The position numbers and the translations under genes are program-made. Positions 25,580 through 33,889 of a DNA stretch of 64,000 nucleotides are shown piece after piece (the first letter of the stretch is position 1; each line of letters begins with the position of its first letter). The notes beneath the pieces are model-generated. The model saw nothing but the letters and a program-made list of their open reading frames with translations. It was not told the DNA's origin and ran no database searches. The stretch lies in the NCBI RefSeq assembly GCF_900111405.1, contig NZ_FOHJ01000005.1:186001-250000 (forward strand). The letters run 5' to 3'. The DNA comes from Salinibacillus kushneri. GTDB taxonomy: Bacteria; Bacillota; Bacilli; Bacillales; Alkalibacillaceae.

Positions 25580-26755
25580 TTAATCCGCAGATACTTCTTT
25601 TGTTAAGGATAACTGTAATAGTCTGTCGTCTTTAGCAGTAGGTTCACCACGCTGATCATTGTTACTTGTAATAGTAAAGATGCTGTCATTTTCAACTAGA
25701 ACATCACGTAACCTGCCTGCATCATCATAAAATTCATTAATGGTACCATCTTTAATATCATAAGTAAAAAGCTGTTGACCGGCTAAGGATGCTACATAAA
25801 GCTTTCCATCAAAAAACGCCATACCAGCAGGTGCCCAAGTGTCTTCACCTGAATGGGCAATCGGTGGTTTCATACCTGCAGCTTCTTCATCTCCTATAAT
25901 TTTCGGCCAACCATAGTTTTGACCTGCTTCAATCTGATTAATTTCGTCATGCCCATCACCACCATGCTCTGAACTATAGAGATTACCTTCCTTGTCCCAG
26001 GCTAGTCCTTGTGCATTACGATGACCATAAGAATAAACATAAGAGTTTTCAAAAGGATTATCTTGTGGGATTTCCCCATTTACATCCATTCGTAAAATCT
26101 TTCCCGCTAAACTATCTAAATCCTGTGCTAATTGGGCTTGATTCGTATCACCAGTAGTGGCATATAACATACCATCAGGCCCAAATTTCAATCTGCCACC
26201 ATTATTGATTTCTCCACCTGGAATATCTTCTAAGAGGACATCCTCCTCTTCCCAAGTATTCTCATTTAGAGTTAGAGAAACGATTCGGTTCATTACTTCT
26301 CCATTCTTGGAATAGGAATGATAGGCATAGGCCCTATTTGTTGTATCAAATTCAGGATCTAGCGTAAAGCCAAGAAATCCAGCTTCACCTTCATGCAGAA
26401 TATCCTCTGAAACTTTAACATCCTGAACTTCTACCAGACCTAATTCACCATTAATTTCAATAACTGTTCCCTCCCTTTGACTCAAAAAAAATGTTCCACC
26501 ATTTTTGTTTATCGTCCAGGGAATAAATAAATGATTAGCCTCTATACTACCATCATCAGAAGCCACAACTTCAATGGAATCCTCTGAAACTTCAACAGCA
26601 TCCTGATTATACGGGTCATTTGTCTGTAATTGTCCATCCGTTTCTGCATTATCATTAGGCTGATGTTGATTCAATACAGTTACAACTACTACAATTCCTA
26701 TAATAAGAACTAATCCCAGGGAACTAAGATAGATAGATTTTTTCAATTCAAACAC
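25580..26755 (-). CDS. PQQ-dependent sugar (glucose/sorbosone-type) dehydrogenase, membrane-anchored
   Basis: A 391-residue protein with one N-terminal transmembrane anchor (SLGLVLIIGIVVVVTVLN) and an extracellular six-bladed GSDH propeller. Family landmarks are EAGFLGFTLDPEF, NNGGRLKFGPDGMLYATTGD, YSYGHRNAQGLAWD and SSEHGGDGHDEIN, with AGQNYGWP at once after. These match the soluble aldose dehydrogenase family, where the His and Arg of GHRN and the His of EHG are near PQQ. It would oxidise sugars or aldehydes outside the cell. It is convergent with the quinohaemoprotein gene, sharing a terminator but no promoter. Many family members have no proven PQQ dependence, so the cofactor is inferred. 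Confidence 0.83.
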   Translation of the reverse strand: MFELKKSIYLSSLGLVLIIGIVVVVTVLNQHQPNDNAETDGQLQTNDPYNQDAVEVSEDSIEVVASDDGSIEANHLFIPWTINKNGGTFFLSQREGTVIEINGELGLVEVQDVKVSEDILHEGEAGFLGFTLDPEFDTTNRAYAYHSYSKNGEVMNRIVSLTLNENTWEEEDVLLEDIPGGEINNGGRLKFGPDGMLYATTGDTNQAQLAQDLDSLAGKILRMDVNGEIPQDNPFENSYVYSYGHRNAQGLAWDKEGNLYSSEHGGDGHDEINQIEAGQNYGWPKIIGDEEAAGMKPPIAHSGEDTWAPAGMAFFDGKLYVASLAGQQLFTYDIKDGTINEFYDDAGRLRDVLVENDSIFTITSNNDQRGEPTAKDDRLLQLSLTKEVSAD

Positions 26756-26926
26756 CTCTGAATTCTTTTATTTTTACCTAGCATGTACAGAAGTTAGAAT
26801 ATTTAAACGCTTTTTATAAATATTTAAATTAATAGTGCGTCTTTTTTATGAAAAGCGCGAATATTTCCTAAATATTTGGACAAAATGGCTACTATTGAAA
26901 ACAAAAAATTTTTGGAGGTATGTTTG

Positions 26927-27412
26927 ATGAAAAAAGGAATATTACTAGTTACTCTAGTATTTTCAGCCTTAACCATTACCGCTTGTGGAGGTGAAGATGA
27001 AAATTCTAGAGATGACACTACCCCATCTAATCAAGATATTGAAAGCCAAGAAGTTATGAGCATGAATGACATGGAATCTCAAATGGATGAACTAGAGTAT
27101 ACGGCAGTTGACTTTGATGTTTTATATGAAGATACTGAGTTTGAAGGTGAAATTGAAAATGATGATGGTTTAATAGAAGCAGAATTTTATGATACGAATA
27201 AGAAGCTTGAAGAACGAGGAGCACCTGCTTTTGATACGATGTTTCCTTTAATTAAAAATCTGGAAGTTACCGAGGAAATGACAGATGAGGAAGCCATTCA
27301 AAGAGCAATTAAAATCTTCGAGCTGTCTGAAGATTTCCTTAAGGCGGAGTTAACGGTTGTTTTTTCTGATGGAAATGAAAAAGTTTTTGAAGTGAAAAAT
27401 AATGAAGTTTAA
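26927..27412 (+). CDS. YusW-like lipoprotein
   Basis: A 161-residue secreted lipoprotein. The signal peptide ends in TITACGG with lipid-attachment Cys20. An acidic, Ser/Asp/Glu-rich linker follows, then a small domain containing YTAVDFDVLYEDTEFEGEIE, a conserved-looking KNLEVTEEMTDEEAIQRAI, and LKAELTVVFSDGNEKVFEV at the end. This resembles the YusW-like domain of Bacillus lipoproteins, whose role is unknown. The ATG at 26927 has TGGAGG eight bases upstream; an earlier in-frame ATG lies before that site. The gene stands alone and a terminator follows. Confidence 0.72.
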   Translation: MKKGILLVTLVFSALTITACGGEDENSRDDTTPSNQDIESQEVMSMNDMESQMDELEYTAVDFDVLYEDTEFEGEIENDDGLIEAEFYDTNKKLEERGAPAFDTMFPLIKNLEVTEEMTDEEAIQRAIKIFELSEDFLKAELTVVFSDGNEKVFEVKNNEV

Positions 27413-27435
27413 AAACCACAAAAGTATGGAAGATA

Positions 27436-27470
27436 GAAAGCCTGTGAATGAGTACAGGCTTTCTTTTTTC
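27436..27470 (+). terminator. intrinsic terminator after the YusW-like gene
   Basis: GAAAGCCTGT (27436-27445) pairs with ACAGGCTTTC (27454-27463), followed by TTTTTT. Confidence 0.88.
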
Positions 27471-27626
27471 TATGTAACATTTCCTAAAATAATTCATCTC
27501 TTCTATAGTCTGCATAAATAAACATAAAAAGTCCCCAAGTAGCAGAAGACTCTTCTTGTAATCATTCTACCTGGCAAGGGGAGGAAATCATCATGTAATA
27601 TCTCTTGTTTCTATTAAGCGCTTCTT

Positions 27627-28991
27627 CTATTTATTGATAAACTTAAAAACGTTTTTCGCGATATCTGTGTTATCTATAAGACCTGAAAAGACTTCACTCT
27701 TTGGTCCATAGGCATATACAGGAACATCAACACCAGTGTGTCCGCCGGTTGTAAATCCTATGCCTGCACGTTTATTAAACACTTCAGAAATGGCACTGTA
27801 TACATTATCAAAATCTTCTGTCTCTGCAGCTTCTTCAACTGATGCGATTTCCTCATCAGTAAATGATAAAGTCGAATATTGATGAAGGACATCTTCAGCA
27901 TTCGCACCATTCATTATTTCTTCTGCCATAAATTCTGGTGTGCGTTCAGCAGCTTTAATCGCTTCAGGATACATATTGTAGTCACCATCGCGTCCGATAG
28001 AAAATCCTCCAGTTGAATGGTCAGCCGTTAGAACCACTTGGGTATGCTTGTCCTTTTTGGCAAATTCAATGACTGTTTCAAACGCTTTGGCTAAGTCATC
28101 CATTTCACTCATTGAACCGACTGCGTCATTAGCATGTGCCGCCCAGTCAATTTGACTGCCTTCTACCATCAGGAAGAAACCATCCTTCTCCTTATTAAGC
28201 TGTTCTAGCGCTTCACTTGTCATGTCCTCGAGGGATGGAGTAGAATCCTCACGATCGATAGCCTTAGGAAGCCCGACCGGTGCAAACAAACCAAGAAGAT
28301 TTTTACTGTCGTTTGCCTTCAAATCTTCTTTATTGGTTACATAATTATAGCCAGCTTTTTGAAATTCTTCTGTCAAATCCCTTTCATCACGTTTAAAGTA
28401 GTCGGTTCCTCCGCCAAGGAGAACGTCTACTTTAGGTTGACCATTAAGCTTATCATCAAAATAATCATCAGCAATTTCATTATAATTATTTCTGGATTCA
28501 TTGTGTGTACCAAATGCTGCCGGTGTTGCATGGTTAACTTGTGAAGTGGATACAAGTCCAGTAGCCATCCCCTTCTCTTTTGCAGCTTCCAAAACAGTAC
28601 GGACAGACTTTTTGTCGTTATCAACTGCAATCGCTCCGTTGTATGTTTTGATAGCACCAGACATAGCGGTTGCAGCAGCTGCCGAATCTGTTACATTCTC
28701 TTCAGAATCTTCGGGATTTGTTACCGCATTCCCAACAAAATAGTTATCAAATACTGTTGATTCCATTTTTGGTGTGGAAGGATCATCATTCATATACCGA
28801 TACGCTGTCGTAAATGACGGCCCCATACCATCGCCAATAAGGACAATCACATTCTTTACTTTTCCATTGTTGGAATAACGGTTTTTGTCTTTTCCATTTC
28901 CGAAAGCACTGGAGTCCGTACCGTAGGCTGTTAAAATGCCTCCAATTGCCAATACAGCTACAATTAACATAATCCATAGTCTGTTTTTCAT
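27627..28991 (-). CDS. secreted alkaline phosphatase (PhoA family)
   Basis: A 454-residue phosphomonoesterase exported by an N-terminal signal/anchor (MKNRLWIMLIVAVLAIGGIL). Metal and catalytic motifs are NVIVLIGDGMG (Asp), NVTDSAAAATAMSGAIKT with the nucleophile in DSA, FFLMVEGSQIDWAAHAND (Glu/His ligands), VVLTADHSTGG (Asp-His) and TTGGHTGVDVPVYAYGP (His). It frees phosphate from organic esters outside the cell using two zinc ions and one magnesium ion. The ATG at 28991 has AAGGAGG six bases ahead; an adjacent ATG and an upstream one are less well placed. PhoP-box-like repeats lie upstream, consistent with phosphate-starvation control. Confidence 0.9.
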   Translation of the reverse strand: MKNRLWIMLIVAVLAIGGILTAYGTDSSAFGNGKDKNRYSNNGKVKNVIVLIGDGMGPSFTTAYRYMNDDPSTPKMESTVFDNYFVGNAVTNPEDSEENVTDSAAAATAMSGAIKTYNGAIAVDNDKKSVRTVLEAAKEKGMATGLVSTSQVNHATPAAFGTHNESRNNYNEIADDYFDDKLNGQPKVDVLLGGGTDYFKRDERDLTEEFQKAGYNYVTNKEDLKANDSKNLLGLFAPVGLPKAIDREDSTPSLEDMTSEALEQLNKEKDGFFLMVEGSQIDWAAHANDAVGSMSEMDDLAKAFETVIEFAKKDKHTQVVLTADHSTGGFSIGRDGDYNMYPEAIKAAERTPEFMAEEIMNGANAEDVLHQYSTLSFTDEEIASVEEAAETEDFDNVYSAISEVFNKRAGIGFTTGGHTGVDVPVYAYGPKSEVFSGLIDNTDIAKNVFKFINK

Positions 28992-29080
28992 CATGATCCT
29001 CCTTAGATCCATTTCTTATTGGAACAGTTACGTTCCACCCTTATAGTAGATGAATAGACTATTTTTTAAAATGGTAGATT

Positions 29081-29108
29081 TGTTGTGAATCTATCAAAAG
29101 ATTGTAAA
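29081..29108 (-). promoter_or_regulatory. candidate PhoP binding repeats upstream of alkaline phosphatase
   Basis: On the minus strand TTTACA, TTGATA and ACAACA recur at exact 11-base steps (29103-29108, 29092-29097, 29081-29086). The B. subtilis PhoP box is a run of TT(A/T/C)ACA at 11-base spacing. The first copy is perfect and the others match at four of six. A -10-like TATAAG follows about 35 bases downstream. Confidence 0.4.
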
Positions 29109-29224
29109 GAATATAAATACAATATAAAAATATATACATAAATTAGGCAATTGGCATGATTTATTTTAATAGAGCTGTAATAGTGATGTGAAAAATGAGA
29201 GAAACTTCATAGGCCTTCATTCTT

Positions 29225-29329
29225 TTATTCATTAGAATGACATACATGATTCCGTATTTCTCCATAGACCTTATTCCATTTTGAATAAATAAGAAGAGAT
29301 GTCATCAGGATTGATAAAAACACACTCAT
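29225..29329 (-). CDS. possible 34-residue membrane peptide
   Basis: An ATG frame encodes MSVFLSILMTSLLIYSKW, then NKVYGEIRNHVCHSNE and stop. It has one hydrophobic helix and a polar tail. A good ribosome binding site, AAGGGGA, lies eight bases upstream. It follows the GNAT gene by 27 bases on the same strand. Peptides this short occur by chance, and no family is recognised. Confidence 0.35.
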   Translation of the reverse strand: MSVFLSILMTSLLIYSKWNKVYGEIRNHVCHSNE

Positions 29330-29356
29330 GATAATTTCCCCTTCTGTATCGATTTC

Positions 29357-29773
29357 TTATTCCCCATACGTCTTTCGATAACCATAAAACGGTCGGTATC
29401 CTAATTGTTCATAAAACGTTCGAGATGTACTTGAAGCAAGCATTTCAATTCTGGTATTGGGATACAAATCATGAACATATTGAAGTAGTTTTTGTCCAAG
29501 GCCGTAACCCCGATAATCTTTTTGAACGAGTAATTCACAAACAAAAAGGGTCACGAACTGATCCGTAAGCCCTCTAATATATGCCACTAATTTTTCATCA
29601 TCATAGACAACATATGTAACATTCGAATGCTTCCAGGCATTTTTTGTTTCCTGTCCATTTTTAACAAGATTAAGCCATTTTTCTTCCTTATTTAAATTTT
29701 GTATGAAGACTAAATCTCCCTCATTATATGGTTTTACAATTACTGTTTTTCCGTTTCTTAGCTTAAATGCCAT
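29357..29773 (-). CDS. GNAT family N-acetyltransferase
   Basis: A 138-residue GNAT protein. Motif A is ELLVQKDYRGYGLGQKLLQY (R-G-Y-G-L-G), followed by a final MLASSTSRTFYEQLGYRPFYG. The N-terminal half, with VIVKPYNEGDLVFI and YVVYDDEKLVAYI, is the usual substrate side. It transfers acetyl groups from acetyl-CoA to an unknown acceptor in the cytoplasm. It is downstream of a frameshifted metallopeptidase gene on the same strand, with a gap of 48 bases. Confidence 0.82.
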   Translation of the reverse strand: MAFKLRNGKTVIVKPYNEGDLVFIQNLNKEEKWLNLVKNGQETKNAWKHSNVTYVVYDDEKLVAYIRGLTDQFVTLFVCELLVQKDYRGYGLGQKLLQYVHDLYPNTRIEMLASSTSRTFYEQLGYRPFYGYRKTYGE

Positions 29774-29821
29774 ATAAATCCCCTTCTTTCTGCGTTGAAA
29801 TTTTTCTCCACAATCACATTT

Positions 29822-30567
29822 TTAGAACAAACTGTCCAAGCTAAAGTACTCCGTAAGTGGCTGTTTTCTTCCATCATTATGCCAATTGTGGTATTCCTTA
29901 AAAATTTGCATAATGTCATGACTAGCTCTTTCTTCAACTAACGATTGTACAGCAAGGTAACTGCGCCAATAATCATACATTATACTGGTTAAAGTACCCT
30001 GATAAGAAGCTGCTCCAAATTCATCTAATGAGTGGTCCCCATACTCTTCCTTAAATACTTTTACCAATTCCGATTCAACTTCTGTATCTTATGAAATTCC
30101 CTGTCACTTAGGGTTAATTTCCTTGATAAGTAGTCACACATCCCTTCCTCAAACCAAATGCTATCCTCTCTTTCACCATCAAACTCATCGACAAACAAAT
30201 CTGAGTGATGTGTTAATTCATGTGCTACGATTGTAAACAAATGATTTTCTGAGAGGTTTTCATAGAACGCTTTAATTTTGGGTAGCTGAAGTCCCTTTAA
30301 CGGCTGATTAAAAAAATTCCTCCAATCATATATATCGGGAGTGATATACATAATATTCTTATTTATGTACGCAGGGATGGGAACATTGGAAAACACAGTT
30401 GTCGCTAATTCTTCTGTTGTCCATACGATTGCTTTCGGTAAATCTCTTAAAGCATAATTTCTTTCTAATTCAACTTGATAGTTCTTTAATTTTTCATTAA
30501 ATCTTTCAATGATATTTTGATATTTTTCATAGTCTTCTATATTTTCGAATGCAAAGATTTGTTTCAT
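29822..30567 (-). pseudogene. HExxH zinc metallopeptidase-like protein, broken by one frameshift
   Basis: The first frame (start 30567) encodes an N-terminal domain and a gluzincin-type active site: His116-Glu117-x-x-His120 in IVAHELTHHSDL, with the later WFEEGMCDYLSRK supplying the likely third Glu ligand. It then runs off frame after HKIQK and stops at 30061. The next frame resumes with ESELVKVFKEEYGDHSLDEF and continues to 29822 with a coherent helical C-terminus. Together they give about 248 residues. A one-base deletion near 30072-30078 explains it. The substrate is unknown, and no signal peptide is seen, so it would act in the cytoplasm. It may be intact in the real genome if this is a sequencing indel. 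Confidence 0.7.
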
Positions 30568-30653
30568 AGCAAATAAGACTCCCTCTTCTTTTTCTCTATT
30601 GATTTAACTTGAGTTTGATGAAGAATGACTGTATCGATCGTGACGAACCTTCC

Positions 30654-30901
30654 TTAACCTGTTGATTTCTTTTTCCGTTTACTCATATAGAATAAGATGG
30701 TAATTATTAATTGAATAAACGGCATCCAAATCACCCAGGGATATGGTGGATATTTACTGAAATACCAGGCATCTGGATAGAGGAAAATGGCACTTAAAAG
30801 CATCATACCCCAGGAGCGTAGAAGAACAACAGAACGGACACGATAAGCAGAGGATAAAATAAGTTTAGTGAACCTAATAAAAGACTCATAATAGCTTCCA
30901 C
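30654..30901 (-). pseudogene. small membrane protein with an internal frameshift
   Basis: A GTG at 30901 preceded by AGGGAGGAG starts a hydrophobic frame, VEAIMSLLLGSLNLF. A second frame then continues AYRVRSVVLLRSWGMMLLSA, followed by a hydrophobic stretch with PYPWVIWMPFIQLII and the basic end MSKRKKKSTG. The total span is 248 bases, one short of a multiple of three, so a single lost base near 30865-30880 would give one protein of about 82 residues with two or three membrane helices. Family not recognised. The exact break point is uncertain. Confidence 0.45.
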
Positions 30902-31112
30902 GGAGACTCCTCCCTTAATAATGATGAAAATATTTCATCTATTTATATTAAAAGATAGCTATTTTGATCTGTATTTTGCTAACCTCAAGATTTCAGATTA
31001 CATCTATCGTAATTACGTTGAATAAAACCACCAAGAACAAAACTTCAACGCATTTACAAGGAACAGCTAATCTAATGCTAACATAATTTTCAAACTTTTT
31101 AACAAATTGTGG

Positions 31113-31153
31113 TTGATTTTTTCTCGGTTATACTGTATATATAAATATATACA
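31113..31153 (+). promoter_or_regulatory. promoter with a perfect GntR-type palindrome over the -10
   Basis: TGTATATAT (31134-31142) and ATATATACA (31145-31153) form a perfect inverted repeat with a two-base centre. A -35-like TTGATT (31113-31118) lies 17 bases before TATATA (31136-31141), so the palindrome covers the -10. The operon it drives encodes a YtrA-type GntR regulator, the likely ligand of this site. Confidence 0.6.
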
Positions 31154-31177
31154 CATAAACAATTTGTAAGGGGAGAT

Positions 31178-31669
31178 ATGATGAAGTTGCTATGGGCATA
31201 TACTTTGGTGTTTATTCTTTCTGCGACCCCATTTCTTGAGGCCTATGGAATTATTCCTGTTGCAGCTATAGCGGGGTTATCTATAACTGTTGTTATGGTA
31301 CTTGGGTTAGTCGGCAATATTTTGACCGTTCTACTGGTTATTCTGTTCATTAATCAGATCAAAACCTGGCGAAAGAAAAAAAGAGTAGAGAGAAAACATA
31401 AAGAAAGCAAACGATCCGTAAGAGCGCAAAATCTATGGAAAAAATTCGGATTACCTGGGTTAGCTATATTTGGTCCATTATTCGTCGGAAGTCATTTAAC
31501 AGCTTTGTTTAGCATGTCATTAGGTGGAACGAAAAAGAAGACATTTGCTTGGATGGCTGCAAGTATCACAACATGGAGTATTGCTTTTACCGTGTTGTTA
31601 CAATCTGGAATTGACCTTATGAATATAGAAAACCGAGGTCTAATTAACTATTTTAAGATGAATCAATAA
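31178..31669 (+). CDS. small multidrug-export-like membrane protein (Sm_multidrug_ex, COG2426 type)
   Basis: A 163-residue membrane protein. Hydrophobic segments lie at about residues 4-22, 25-60, 90-115 and 125-145, and a strongly basic cytoplasmic loop (KTWRKKKRVERKHKESKRS) sits in the middle. The segments ATPFLEAYGIIPVAA and GLPGLAIFGPLFVGSHLTAL are characteristic of the family named 'putative small multidrug export protein'. That name is historical; the transported substrate is unproven. It is the first gene of an operon followed by a permease-like protein, a GntR regulator and an ABC ATPase. Confidence 0.75.
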   Translation: MMKLLWAYTLVFILSATPFLEAYGIIPVAAIAGLSITVVMVLGLVGNILTVLLVILFINQIKTWRKKKRVERKHKESKRSVRAQNLWKKFGLPGLAIFGPLFVGSHLTALFSMSLGGTKKKTFAWMAASITTWSIAFTVLLQSGIDLMNIENRGLINYFKMNQ

Positions 31670-31688
31670 AACAAAAGAGGTGAAAACT

Positions 31689-32438
31689 TTGGTTAAAGAT
31701 GCAGTCTGGTTGGCCGCAAAAGAATATAAACAGCATTTCATTCCGGTTATATTCACGTTTCTCGCTAGTATCGTTCTTGGACTTATCATAGGGAGTTATC
31801 TTGCAAAGCCTGATCATTTCATTATTAAATTTAACGCTACTCCGTTAACTCCTTTCGTGATTGATTTTATTCTTATTGGTACTGCTCCTGCCTTTAGCAC
31901 TCTATTTATGTCCAAACCTTATTTAAGCTACAATTCGGCAAAGCATAATCCATATGTAAAGCGGATGGCGGTGCTTCGTTCCTTACCGATTAGGCTTTCT
32001 GTCTTAGCTTTAAGTCGAACCATTTTTATGCTTATGACTTTGCTAACGATGTCAATTGCCTATTTAGGAACAATTGCTTTTATCGTCATTACATTTCCAG
32101 ATCATTTTTTTCAGCTACTGACAGCAGGTGAGTTTTTCACGTTTATAATCGTCTGGTTTGGTTTCATCCTTACAATTGGTGGTATGAACCCCTATATCGA
32201 ATACGGGACAAATGGAAAAACACTGCATTTTATGCCCTTTATTTATATAGGGATATTATTTATGGTTGAAATCATGTTTTATCAGTTTTTCAATCAAGGA
32301 ATACTGGAAATCATTTCTGAATTAGTAGAAAAGATCGGGTGGCCGATTGGTGCATTATCTATCATTATAGGAATAATAGGCTGCTATGGGTGGAACAAAT
32401 TACTGGAGTATCGTCTGGCAAATAAAGATTATATGTAG
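31689..32438 (+). CDS. ABC-2-like membrane permease subunit
   Basis: A protein of 249 residues with about six hydrophobic segments (for example FIPVIFTFLASIVLGLIIGS, GEFFTFIIVWFGFILTIGG and GWPIGALSIIIGIIGCYGW). It probably forms the membrane channel for the ABC ATPase encoded two genes later. I prefer the TTG at 31689 (MVKDAVWLAAKEYK), which has AGAGGTG well placed; a GTG nine bases earlier overlaps that site. It matches no named transporter closely. The context resembles the B. subtilis ytr operon (GntR repressor, ATPase and permeases), which answers cell-wall antibiotics. Confidence 0.72.
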   Translation: MVKDAVWLAAKEYKQHFIPVIFTFLASIVLGLIIGSYLAKPDHFIIKFNATPLTPFVIDFILIGTAPAFSTLFMSKPYLSYNSAKHNPYVKRMAVLRSLPIRLSVLALSRTIFMLMTLLTMSIAYLGTIAFIVITFPDHFFQLLTAGEFFTFIIVWFGFILTIGGMNPYIEYGTNGKTLHFMPFIYIGILFMVEIMFYQFFNQGILEIISELVEKIGWPIGALSIIIGIIGCYGWNKLLEYRLANKDYM

Positions 32439-32455
32439 AAGGGAGTGGTTTCTCT

Positions 32456-32851
32456 ATGAGAATACCAATCCAAGTCTCCGAAGAAAATCGGGAACCCATT
32501 TATCATCAAGTCGAAACACAAATTAAAGCACTCATTGTTGGTGGTAAACTTCCACCAGGTACTCCACTTCCTTCCATAAGAGCATTGGCAAGTGATTTGG
32601 GCTGCAGCGTTATTACAACAAGAAGAACTTATCAAAATTTACAAGCTGACGGATTTATTCAGACCATTCAGGGTAAAGGGACTTTTGTTCGTGAAATGGA
32701 AAGTACACGAATGGAAAAGACCAAACAAAAAGTCGTTTATGAAGCTTTTGAGAAAGCTATTCAGCAGGGCAAACAAGTTGGTTTTTCAAAAGAGGATATG
32801 AAGGCTATCTTTTCAACTATTATAAAGAAAAATTTTACTAATGGGGGATGA
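32456..32851 (+). CDS. GntR-family repressor, YtrA subfamily
   Basis: A 131-residue protein; YtrA of B. subtilis has 130. The winged helix is EPIYHQVETQIKALIVGGKL, then PPGTPLPSIRALASDLGCSV and TTRRTYQNLQADGFI, ending in the wing QGKGTFV. Only about 50 residues follow, the short helical dimerisation tail of the YtrA subfamily, with no large ligand domain. It overlaps the start of the ABC ATPase gene by four bases (ATGA). It probably represses its own operon through the palindrome at 31134-31153. Confidence 0.88.
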   Translation: MRIPIQVSEENREPIYHQVETQIKALIVGGKLPPGTPLPSIRALASDLGCSVITTRRTYQNLQADGFIQTIQGKGTFVREMESTRMEKTKQKVVYEAFEKAIQQGKQVGFSKEDMKAIFSTIIKKNFTNGG

Positions 32852-33720
32852 CCATGCAAAATTTACTCTTACAAGTAAAAGGATTAAGCAAAAATTTTAA
32901 TACGTTTAAACTTGGACCACTTGATTTATACGTTAAACAGGGAATTGTTACTGGATTAGTCGGAGCTAATGGTTCCGGGAAAACGACATTGTTTAGATTG
33001 TTGATGAAGCTTATGAAAGAAGATGCAGGACACATTCAGTTCTTTGGACGTAATTGGACGGAAAATGAATCCACTTGGAAAGAGAAGGTTGGATATGCTG
33101 GGGAATTACTTGATGCTTACGATTTTTTACCCATTAAGGAACTCAAAAAGCTTATCTCTCCCTGGTATCCAAATTGGAATAATCAGCAATTTGAGTATTT
33201 GAGCAAGCGTTATCAAATTAATTTGGAAGAAAAATACGAAAAATGCTCAAATGGTACGAAAAAAAAGATAGATTTTATTTTCGCTCTCTGTCATGATCCT
33301 TCCCTCCTCCTTTTAGACGAACCAACTGCTGGTGTTGACATTGTGTCACGACGAAAAATGAAAGAGGATTTAATACGGTTTATGGAAGATGATGAAAAAA
33401 GTATCGTTCTGGCCACACATACTATTGATGAAATTAATCAGCTTTGTGACGAGATTATAGTGTTGGATTCAGGTAAAATCATTCATTCTTACAATAAAGA
33501 TGACATTTATGATAACTGGGCAAGAGTCTGGATATCTAATCTAACACAAGATTTGAAGAATCATCCAAACGTGATACATTACGAATTAACTCCTCCACAA
33601 ATCGTGACCAACCATATGGATGAGCTTGAATCAGTATTACAGGCAGAACAGATTACTAGTCTTCAAGTCCAAAGACTATCAATGGAAGAAGTTCTGGAGT
33701 ATATAATCGAGTACTCATAG
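32848..33720 (+). CDS. ABC transporter ATP-binding protein, YtrB-like
   Basis: A 290-residue ATPase. Walker A is LVGANGSGKTTLFRL (residues about 38-52), the Q-loop region is VGYAGELLDAYDFLP, Walker B is LLLLDEPTAGVD and the switch His is LATHTID. The signature is degenerate, KCSNGTKKKIDF in place of LSGGQ, as is common in YtrB/EcsA-type transporters. A 90-residue C-terminal domain follows. It pairs with the permease encoded at 31689 in the same operon. The substrate is unknown. Confidence 0.87.
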   Translation: MTMQNLLLQVKGLSKNFNTFKLGPLDLYVKQGIVTGLVGANGSGKTTLFRLLMKLMKEDAGHIQFFGRNWTENESTWKEKVGYAGELLDAYDFLPIKELKKLISPWYPNWNNQQFEYLSKRYQINLEEKYEKCSNGTKKKIDFIFALCHDPSLLLLDEPTAGVDIVSRRKMKEDLIRFMEDDEKSIVLATHTIDEINQLCDEIIVLDSGKIIHSYNKDDIYDNWARVWISNLTQDLKNHPNVIHYELTPPQIVTNHMDELESVLQAEQITSLQVQRLSMEEVLEYIIEYS

Positions 33721-33730
33721 TGAAATAACG

Positions 33731-33760
33731 AAAGGAAACGTAATAATCGGGTTTCCTTTT
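33731..33760 (+). terminator. terminator of the GntR-ABC operon
   Basis: AAAGGAAAC (33731-33739) pairs with GTTTCCTTT (33751-33759), followed by T, ten bases after the ATPase stop. Confidence 0.65.
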
Positions 33761-33844
33761 GATCTGCCTCGCGCAAATATTTTATCTACTCATTCACTTG
33801 CTCTACTCTTTGCTTAGATACACTTTTACGTTTCTTACATACTA

Positions 33845-33877
33845 GAAGCCTGCATCCTTCAAACGAATGCAGGCTTC
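33845..33877. terminator. hairpin at the end of the MMPL operon
   Basis: GAAGCCTGCAT (33845-33855) pairs with ATGCAGGCTTC (33867-33877). It lies 12 bases past the last gene of the minus-strand operon. The T-run is better on the plus side (CATTTTATT), so it may work for read-through from the left as well. Confidence 0.5.
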
Positions 33878-33889
33878 ATTTTATTAATC

